Assembly: GCA_001509375.1 (NCBI GenBank) | Contig: LGFT01000021.1 | Span: forward strand, 1-51,820 | Reading direction: 5' to 3' | Length of the DNA: 51,820 bases | Source: Methanothrix harundinacea | GTDB lineage: Archaea; Halobacteriota; Methanosarcinia; Methanotrichales; Methanotrichaceae | Shown here: positions 46,073 to 51,820 of the stretch, in pieces | How the letters are laid out: every line of letters begins with the position of its first letter | How positions within the stretch are numbered: position 1 is the stretch's first letter | Notes under the pieces: generated by a model | Told to the model about the DNA's origin: nothing | What the model saw: the letters and a program-made list of their open reading frames with translations, nothing else | Database searches by the model: none | Made by a program: the position numbers and the translations under genes

Positions 46073-46751
46073 TCCAAAAGAACTATCAAGCCAAGAGGAG
46101 ATTTATTCTCTATTTAGGAGTCTGGGAGATGTATTAACTGAGCCGGTTAAAGTTTTGATCATTGGTGGTGCTGCTTTAATTGAATACGCTCTGAAAGACG
46201 CCACTAAAGACGTTGATATCATATGTGTAACTGACGAAGATAAAAAATCTTTATTGGAATGTGCATTAAACGTTGGATTTGAACTCAAAGGCCCTGAGAA
46301 GAGACATCGAAGATTGGGTCTAGATCGCATCGCGATTAAAAATTCGCATACCATCGATATTTTTGCTAGAACTATTTCTGGCGGGTTTATTGCGACGGCG
46401 AATATGTGGTATAGAGCGATAAATCTCAAAAAATTTGGATTACTGGACGTTAGGTATGCGTCGAGAGAAGATATCTTTATTATGAAGTTGATCGCTCATA
46501 GGGATGGGGACCTTGAAGATTGTGCAAAACTTGTTACGGTAGGTCTGGATTTCGATATTATTTATGATGAGGTAGAGTCGCAATATGTATCTAACTTAGA
46601 TGATAGTGATGATTTTAAAGATTTTAAGATATGGATAACCTATTTAGACGAAGGCGTAGGTGACCTCGAATTAAAATACGGAATAAGCATTCCAATAAGT
46701 GATAAAATCTCCAAGTTATCGGACGATTACTATAACAATCGTTTTAAATGA
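46062..46751 (+). CDS. Nucleotidyltransferase-fold protein (AbiEii/DUF6036-like)
   Basis: A 229-residue protein from the ATG at 46062 (a GTG at 46056 is also in frame). The nucleotidyltransferase signature is LIIGGAALIEYALKDATKDVDII (IIGGAAL and DVDII are the key pieces) with a third acidic residue in HTIDIFA. The C-terminal half (HRDGDLEDCAKLV) is helical, as in DUF6036 proteins. Such enzymes act as toxins that modify tRNA or as antitoxins that modify proteins; the partner identity decides. Made from the same transcript as the winged-helix gene. AT-rich, unlike the core genome. Confidence 0.65.
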   Translation: MPYNPKELSSQEEIYSLFRSLGDVLTEPVKVLIIGGAALIEYALKDATKDVDIICVTDEDKKSLLECALNVGFELKGPEKRHRRLGLDRIAIKNSHTIDIFARTISGGFIATANMWYRAINLKKFGLLDVRYASREDIFIMKLIAHRDGDLEDCAKLVTVGLDFDIIYDEVESQYVSNLDDSDDFKDFKIWITYLDEGVGDLELKYGISIPISDKISKLSDDYYNNRFK

Positions 46752-46867
46752 GATCTTTGATGTTAGATCTCGAAGTTGTTATAGGTCTTAGGACTTACGG
46801 TATTTTTGTGGTAGGGACATTATAATTTAGATATTTTATATATTTACCCCCTGGCCGACGTAGAGTA

Positions 46868-46901
46868 ATATTTCAGATCGTATTTTAGTAATTCGATATA
46901 A
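46868..46901 (+). repeat. Leader repeat, copy 1
   Basis: 34 bases identical to 48046-48079 (starts ATATTTCAGATCG, ends TTCGATATAA), directly ahead of tail copy A. A diverged version lies at 47180-47215. Confidence 0.75.
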
Positions 46902-46903
46902 TT

Positions 46904-47128
46904 GTGGCGTCCTCGATGGACATCTCCCGCCACCCTCCGGCGATGGTGAAGCTCGTCGAAAATATGCTCGACCTGCACAGGCGGCTTTCGGAGTCGAAGA
47001 CCGGCTCCGAGAAGACCCTCCTCTCGCGGCAGATCGAGGCGACCGATAGGCAGATCGACAATCTCGTCTACGAGCTTTACGGATTAACTGAGGAGGAGAT
47101 CACCATCGTCGAGGACGCCGCCCGGTGA
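46904..47128 (+). pseudogene. Orphan type IIG restriction-modification C-terminal tail, copy A
   Basis: 74 residues open from a GTG-GCG-TCC-TCG-ATG start to a stop. The stretch MVKLVENMLDLHRRL followed by RQIEATDRQIDNLVYELYG and LTEEEITIVEDAAR matches the last 70 residues of Eco57I-like type IIG enzymes, where this segment closes the specificity region (family knowledge; I cannot run a search). No methylase or nuclease part is adjacent. Whether it is translated as a small coiled-coil protein is unknown; the frame is intact in all three plus-strand copies. Confidence 0.6.
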
Positions 47129-47179
47129 CGACGCCGCCCGGCGGGCGCGGCCGGGCGGGGCGATCTTTCGCCGCAGGGA

Positions 47180-47215
47180 GTATATTTTAAATAATATTTT
47201 AGCTACTCAATATAT
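47180..47215 (+). repeat. Diverged leader repeat after copy A
   Basis: TATATTTTAAATAATATTTTAGCTACTCAATATAT aligns with the leader before copies A and C (shared TATTTTAG, ACTC/ATTC, ATATA). It follows the conserved GC-rich segment after copy A, where the next tail should begin, but the MazF toxin gene starts here instead. Confidence 0.5.
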
Positions 47216-47531
47216 CTATTATCGTCTCTACAACCTCGCCGACCCGCTCGGCTTTGAGACGTCCGGCACGGTAGAGGATTATCCTGCTGTCGGCGGTGAA
47301 GAGCCGGTTGGGCCTGGCGTTGCTCTCTTTCTTGAGGGACCCATCTTCGAAGTCGGCATCGGTTATCCCCAGAGCGTATCTGTCCCTAAAATGTCGGCTG
47401 GTAATTTGACAGAGTATCCTGTCGTCCCCTTCAAGCTCCGCCACCACCAGGGCGGGACGCCTCTTGGCCTGGGCCAGATCTGAGAAAGGGAAGGGCACTA
47501 TGACCACATCCCCCTTCACAAATCTTCCCAA
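47199..47531 (-). CDS. MazF/PemK-type mRNA endonuclease toxin
   Basis: A 110-residue protein: FVKGDVVIVPFPFSDLAQAK, RRPALVVAEL and the C-terminal RLKAERVGEVVETIIDIL are the MazF/PemK fold order. MazF enzymes cut mRNA at short sites. The start lies inside the antitoxin gene (16-base overlap), the usual antitoxin-first arrangement. Confidence 0.87.
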   Translation of the reverse strand: MGRFVKGDVVIVPFPFSDLAQAKRRPALVVAELEGDDRILCQITSRHFRDRYALGITDADFEDGSLKKESNARPNRLFTADSRIILYRAGRLKAERVGEVVETIIDILSS

Positions 47532-47710
47532 GCCTCATCCTCCTCAGGGGCGAGCCACTCCTCGGCGAGGATCGGCTCGCTCATTATGGCCTCTTCGATC
47601 CCCCTCTTGGTGGATTTGTCCTTTAAAAACCGGACGAAATCGAGGACCTCCTTGAGATATGGCTCGGGAAATACCTCGATCTCCTGGAGGATAAGTTCCT
47701 TCGTCTTCAT
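47516..47710 (-). CDS. Antitoxin partner of the MazF-type toxin
   Basis: 64 residues from the ATG at 47710 (MKTKELILQEIEVFPEPYLK). EVLDFVRFLKDKSTKRGI matches DUF2281-type antitoxins, and the acidic C-terminus (EEWLAPEEDEAWEDL) is what blocks MazF. The frame extends far upstream, but only antisense to the tail repeats, so the internal ATG is preferred. Confidence 0.78.
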   Translation of the reverse strand: MKTKELILQEIEVFPEPYLKEVLDFVRFLKDKSTKRGIEEAIMSEPILAEEWLAPEEDEAWEDL

Positions 47711-47807
47711 GCCAGCTAACTTATAATTGTCTTTCAGTAAAAGACTTTCTCCGATCTCGGAAGGTATTTTGGGCCTTCGAACTTCAGTCGCCCCCCACCC
47801 TTCGACA

Positions 47808-47993
47808 ATGGTGAGCCTCGTCGAGAATATGCTCGATCTGAACAAGCGGCTTTCTGAGTCGAAGACCGGCCACGAGAAGACCTTCCTCCCGCGGCAGATC
47901 GAGACTACCGACCGGCAGACCGACGCCCTCGACCGCGAGCTTCGCGGCCTCTCGGAGGAGGAGATCGCCGTCGTCAAGGACGCCGCCCGGTGA
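47808..47993 (+). pseudogene. Orphan type IIG restriction-modification tail, copy B
   Basis: MVSLVENMLDLNKRLSESK through LRGLSEEEIAVVKDAAR. Homology to copies A and C begins about 47789. It is 313 bases before copy C (ATGGTGAGCC to ATGGTGAGCC). More diverged than A and C (RQTDALDRELRG for RQIDNLVYELYG). The leader repeat is not next to it, having been separated by the MazF module. Confidence 0.6.
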
Positions 47994-48045
47994 TCACGCC
48001 GCCCGGCGGGCGCGGGCTGCGGGGCGGTCTTTCGCCGCCGGTGAT
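47994..48045 (+). repeat. Conserved GC-rich segment after tail copies
   Basis: Post-stop sequence GATCACGCCGCCCGGCGGGC plus CGGGCTGCGGGGCGGTCTTTCGCCGCC is shared, with changes, after copy A (47126-47178) and copy C (48303-48340), so the duplicated unit extends past the stop. Confidence 0.6.
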
Positions 48046-48079
48046 ATATTTCAGATCGTATTTTAGTAATTCGATATAA
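48046..48079 (+). repeat. Leader repeat, copy 2
   Basis: 34 bases identical to 46868-46901, directly before tail copy C; the next 40 bases are also nearly identical. Confidence 0.75.
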
Positions 48080-48093
48080 CTGTTGTATCCTCG

Positions 48094-48306
48094 ATGGACT
48101 TCTCCCGCCACCCTCCGGCGATGGTGAGCCTCGTCGAGAATATGCTCGATCTGAACAAGCGGCTTTCTGAGTCGAAGACCTGCTCCGAGAAGACCCTCCT
48201 CCGGCGCCAGATCGAGGCGGCTGACCGGCAGATCGACCGACTTGTCTACGAGCTTTACGGATTGACTGAAGAGGAGATCGCCATCGTCGAGGACGCCTCC
48301 CGGTGA
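48094..48306 (+). pseudogene. Orphan type IIG restriction-modification tail, copy C
   Basis: 70 residues, MDFSRHPPAMVSLVENMLDL and RQIEAADRQIDRLVYELYG then LTEEEIAIVEDASR. Close to copy A over the whole leader-plus-tail unit (1178 bases apart). It ends at a junction with the reverse-strand tail D. Confidence 0.6.
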
Positions 48307-48324
48307 TCTCGCCACCGGCGGGCA

Positions 48325-48600
48325 CGGGCTGCGGGGCGGTCCGCTTCGACGATCTCGATCTCCTCGGCGGTGAGGCCGTAGAGCTTGTACACTACCGCAT
48401 CGATAAGCAAGTCGACCTTTTCGATCCGCAACAAGAGCAGCGCAAGCTTCTCCATCGAGGAGGAGTGCTACCGCCGGAGGTCCTCTCCGAAGGCCCGGCG
48501 GTTGGGATCGCAGGCGAGCTTTCGCTTGTTATTCTTGAGGATCGCTAGGAGAACTCGATCTCGTGGTAGGAGGAGGACTTCGTGTTGTTCAATAGGTCGT
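48325..48600 (-). pseudogene. Degenerate reverse-strand restriction-modification tail, copy D
   Basis: Read in minus-strand frames with at least one stop and a shift: LLNNTKSSSYHEIEFS, then AILKNNKRKLACDPNRRAFG, then MEKLALLLLRIEKVDLLIDAVVYKLYGLTAEEIEIVEA. Each piece aligns with tail E (49874-50314) in order, so it is a broken copy of that longer tail. It abuts copy C head to tail on the opposite strand. Confidence 0.65.
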
Positions 48601-48629
48601 CGATTTGAGATTACTCAAATATATTTATA

Positions 48630-49638
<1,009 letters not shown>

Positions 49639-49873
49639 AATATCTATACGGTCTTAGAAAATCAATTATAAATAATTTTTGGTTTGACTTAGTTGACATG
49701 CACTCACGTATCTCTTAACTCTATGTACTTTCTGAATGAAATTTAATTTATTTTCTGGTATAACAATTTGTACTACCGACCCTTACCCTTCCCCTCTCGA
49801 TCCCGTAGATCGACTGCCCGGCGCAAAGACGCCGTCCCACCCACGCCAACACCATCGACCGAGCCAAAGGGGA
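49639..49873. other. AT-rich gap
   Basis: Between the phosphoesterase start and tail E. Contains likely promoter sequence for the phosphoesterase on minus (AATAATTTTTGG region near 49670). Its right half becomes GC-rich again; no gene seen. Confidence 0.4.
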
Positions 49874-50314
49874 TCACGAAAGGCTCGCTTCGACGATCTC
49901 GATCTCCTCGCCGGTGAGGTCGTAGAGCCGGTAAACCACCGCATCAATGAGCCGGTCGGTCTCCCCGATCCGGGCGAGGAGCGGCGCGAGCTTCTCCATC
50001 GAAGCCGAATATTCCCGCTGGAGGGCCTCTCCGAAGGCCCGGCGGCCGGGGTAACAGGCGAGCTTTCGCTTGTTACTCTTGAGGATCGCTAGGAGCTCGC
50101 TGAACTCGATCTCGTAGTAGGCGGAGACCTTCGTCTTGTTCGAGAGGTCGTCGACCCTGGCGCCACAGAACTCCTCAAGCCATGAGAGGAAGCCCCGGAT
50201 CTCCTCCTGCCTCACTTTGTTCATCCGGATCATCTCCTCGGCCAGGTGCGAGAGGAGGTCGTGGACGACGTCGGACCTCTCGCCTTCGGCGATGAACTCT
50301 CCCGAGCCATCCAT
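49874..50314 (-). pseudogene. Long reverse-strand restriction-modification C-terminal fragment, copy E
   Basis: 146 residues, no start of its own that I trust. SDVVHDLLSHLAEEMIRMNK and RQEEIRGFLSWLEEFCGA are the helical link, FSELLAILKSNKRKL and RRAFGEALQREYSASMEKL the next part, then DRLIDAVVYRLYDLTGEEI at the end, as at the C-termini of Eco57I-like type IIG proteins. The body of the enzyme is absent upstream. Could be a truncated residue of a lost system. Confidence 0.6.
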
Positions 50315-50487
50315 CAGGAGACCGCCATCGACTACTTCAGCAACTTTATCAAACCGTCCGGCGGCGATAGAAGCCGAGAGCTCCTCCGCCAGGCGGGCGG
50401 CGGCGGGCGGCCTTGGGGGTGGAGAAGGAGATGCGGAGAAAAAATGCCGGGTTTCAAAAAGAGCAGTTTACCTGGAGGTTGAAAGAC

Positions 50488-50799
50488 CTAATTAAAAGAC
50501 TCTGAGCGATCTCCACCAGAATCGAGATCTTTGAGGATCTTCTCGACATTGGCCTTCAGAACCGGAAGATCGATATTTGTCGTGTCCCAGACCTGCTCAA
50601 GATCGATCCCAAAATAGTGCTCTTCTTGCAGGGAGTCTGAAAGGTGCTTTGCGGCCTCACCTATGATCTGAAAGTGATAGACGATCCAGGTCTGGATCAG
50701 GTCGTCCTCGAAAAGAACCTCTTTGCCCTTCGATGCATATCTCTCGATCTTTCCGATTGCTTCGAGGATATCGAGGAGCAGCTCCTTGTCTGACCTCAA
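50488..50799 (-). CDS. HepT-like protein lacking the RX4-6H catalytic segment
   Basis: 103 residues from a TTG at 50799, overlapping the MntA-like stop (TTGA). LLLDILEAIGKIERYA, WIVYHFQIIGEAAKHLSDSL and HYFGIDLEQVWDTTNIDLPVL match HepT (DUF86). In the family a segment like YPxIPWRxIxGMRNxLVH lies between the last two blocks and supplies the arginine and histidine of the RNase site. Here SLQEE joins straight to HYFGIDL, an apparent in-frame loss of about 18 residues. HepT is the toxin of type VII systems; this copy should be inactive as an RNase. Confidence 0.8.
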   Translation of the reverse strand: MRSDKELLLDILEAIGKIERYASKGKEVLFEDDLIQTWIVYHFQIIGEAAKHLSDSLQEEHYFGIDLEQVWDTTNIDLPVLKANVEKILKDLDSGGDRSESFN

Positions 50800-51086
50800 A
50801 GGGGGACGGCCTCCTTCAAGACGCGGTCACGAATCCGTTCCCTAAGGCCCCGTTCGCTCACCACGTCAACCCGACGGCCGAGGAGCCTCTCCAGCTCGCG
50901 GGACATGGCTGAGCTTTTGAGGAGGGTGAATCCCGGCATTGGCTCCACCAGGAGGTCGACGTCGCTCTCATCGTCGGCCTCGCCGCGGGCGACAGAGCCG
51001 AAGATCCGGACGTTTCGGACCCCGTATTTCTCGGCTATGGCGAGGATCTCAGCTCGGCGAGACCTCAAAAGCTCCTCCAGATTCAT
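50796..51086 (-). CDS. MntA-like nucleotidyltransferase antitoxin
   Basis: 96 residues from the ATG at 51086 (MNLEELLRSRRAEIL). The nucleotidyltransferase motif FGSVARGEADDESDVDLLVE (G-S-x10-DxD) is complete; GRRVDVVSERGL follows. MntA antitoxins AMPylate their HepT partner. A longer frame to 51203 has no support. Confidence 0.87.
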   Translation of the reverse strand: MNLEELLRSRRAEILAIAEKYGVRNVRIFGSVARGEADDESDVDLLVEPMPGFTLLKSSAMSRELERLLGRRVDVVSERGLRERIRDRVLKEAVPL

Positions 51087-51238
51087 CGCCGACGTCCTAT
51101 GTATCTGATTATATTTATACTTCCTGAAGCCCACCGGCCGCGCTCCTCCTCCCTCTCTCGATCCTGTAGATCGACCGCCCCGGCGAATGCTGACGAAGAG
51201 CATTTATAAATAGTCTAAGAAATAAATGATCTTGAAAG

Positions 51239-51529
51239 ATGGATCTGAAGGGTGAAAATGTGATATTCCGCATCCATGCGGTCCAGCGGATGTTTGAGCG
51301 GAATATCAGCGCAGAGGATGTGCGCAAAGTTCTCTCGGATGGAGTGGTCATAGAGGAGTACCCCGACGACTTGCCCTACCCTAGCCGCTTAATCTTCGGG
51401 TGGTGCGAAGACCGCCCAATTCATGTGGTAGTCGCCATCAATGAGGAAGAGAGTTCCGTCATTGTGGTGACGGTTTACGAGCCCGCCCAGGAGAAGTGGG
51501 ACGCAGATTTGTCGAGGAGAAGAGCATGA
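51239..51529 (+). CDS. DUF4258 toxin-like protein
   Basis: 96 residues from the ATG at 51239. FRIHAVQRMFERNISAEDV, EEYPDDLPYPSRLIFGW and HVVVAINEEESSVIVVTVYEP match DUF4258, a small RelE/BrnT-like fold often paired with a YgiT-type zinc protein. The next gene overlaps it as ATGA, so this is toxin-first order as in MqsRA/HigBA operons. The likely activity is mRNA cleavage (inference). Confidence 0.8.
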   Translation: MDLKGENVIFRIHAVQRMFERNISAEDVRKVLSDGVVIEEYPDDLPYPSRLIFGWCEDRPIHVVVAINEEESSVIVVTVYEPAQEKWDADLSRRRA

Positions 51530-51753
51530 GATGCCTAATTTGTAAAAAAGGCTCGACGGAGCCCGGAACGACGACCGTCACCCTGGAGAGGGGCGGCTTG
51601 ATCATGGTGATCAAGGGTGTTCCCGCCCAGGTATGCAAGAACTGCGGCGAGGCTTACGTCGACGAAAAGGTCGCATCGGAGCTTCTGACGTCGGCGGAGG
51701 CGGCGGCGAAAGCAGGAGCCGAGGTTGAGATAAGGGAGTACGTGACCGCGTAG
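51526..51753 (+). CDS. YgiT/MqsA-type zinc-finger antitoxin
   Basis: 75 residues from the ATG at 51526 (MRCLICKKGS). Two zinc pairs, CLIC and CKNC, with GVPAQVCKNCGEAYVDE between, match the MqsA/YgiT N-terminal domain. The C-terminus is helical and lacks a full HTH. It neutralises or senses the DUF4258 partner. Confidence 0.82.
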   Translation: MRCLICKKGSTEPGTTTVTLERGGLIMVIKGVPAQVCKNCGEAYVDEKVASELLTSAEAAAKAGAEVEIREYVTA

Positions 51754-51820
51754 GACTATCTTTTACGTCGTCGCTGATCTGATGACCGCCCCCGCGCCCC
51801 TCCCCCTTCAATCGATCCCG

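Noticed and set aside
47711-48325. N-terminal extension of the MazF antitoxin to 269 residues
   Set aside because: The extension is antisense to tail copies B and C, while the internal ATG at 47710 gives a normal-length antitoxin.

Overview
The window reads as chromosome of a methanogenic archaeon, most likely a high-GC member of the Methanothrix/Methanocrinis group (this placement is inference). Supporting signs are a coenzyme F420 ligase domain, a methanogen-type dihydropteroate-synthase-family protein, a two-ring CDC48 ATPase, an archaeal ATP-dependent DNA ligase, an archaeal RNase P RNA behind a TATA box, a DUF99 protein, COG1361-type surface proteins, and many genes joined by ATGA, GTGA or TTGA overlaps with GTG or TTG starts. 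The core genes are GC-rich and favour AGG arginine codons. The segment from about 44.5 kb onward is patchy and partly very AT-rich, like an accessory island.

Layout. 1-8.1 kb, minus strand: a CofE-cytidine deaminase fusion (runs off the left edge), a DHPS-family protein, an ABC-2 exporter with a COG1361-type surface protein, and a zinc-type uptake operon (small DUF6788-like protein, ZnuA, ZnuC, ZnuB) behind a two-part inverted repeat. 8.2-10.2 kb, plus: a decayed metal-chelate binding protein gene and an intact relative carrying a dockerin-like EF-hand segment. 10.5-13.1 kb, minus: CDC48 and tRNA-Thr(GGT). 13.4-14.1 kb, plus: a PH-domain membrane protein. 14.2-21.7 kb, minus: a glycan/glycogen block (GNAT, KaiC-like ATPase, GT3-like synthase, GT4, GalT-like, GT4). 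22.1-23.0 kb, plus: an exported acetolactate decarboxylase. 23.1-27.7 kb, minus: ACT protein, homoserine dehydrogenase, DNA ligase, HisD. 27.7-34.6 kb, plus: NAD synthetase, a foreign-looking 880-residue secreted FecR/DUF4214 protein, an eRF1-like (baeRF/VLRF1 type) protein, and a GH13 amylase. 34.6-39.2 kb, minus: a SWIM-SNF2 pair and a small protein. 39.4-41.2 kb: DUF99 (plus), RNase P RNA (minus), and a secreted LamG-like protein (minus). 41.5-44.4 kb, plus: a molybdate/tungstate ABC operon.

44.5-51.8 kb is the accessory island. It holds a coiled-coil protein, an AT-rich winged-helix plus nucleotidyltransferase pair resembling AbiE-type toxin-antitoxin modules, and a MazF/antitoxin pair. 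It also holds five orphan copies of what look like C-terminal tails of type IIG (Eco57I-like) restriction-modification proteins. Three are in tandem on plus with a shared leader sequence, and two are on minus. Further right are a metallophosphoesterase gene broken at a (CAT)13 tract, a MntA/HepT pair whose HepT has lost its catalytic RX4-6H segment, and a DUF4258/MqsA-type pair. No complete restriction-modification enzyme, CRISPR array or transposase was seen.

How the genes fit together. The left part is cofactor synthesis and metal uptake. The middle pairs polysaccharide building (three glycosyltransferases, GalT) with a nearby GH13 enzyme, consistent with a storage glucan that is made and remobilised. 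The right end is a worn defence/toxin-antitoxin neighbourhood in which small duplications, insertions and deletions have left several readable scars. The strongest leads for something not yet described are the tandem tail array interrupted by the MazF module, the winged-helix/nucleotidyltransferase operon with a palindrome at its leaderless start, the HepT lacking its active-site motif, and the CofE-cytidine deaminase fusion.
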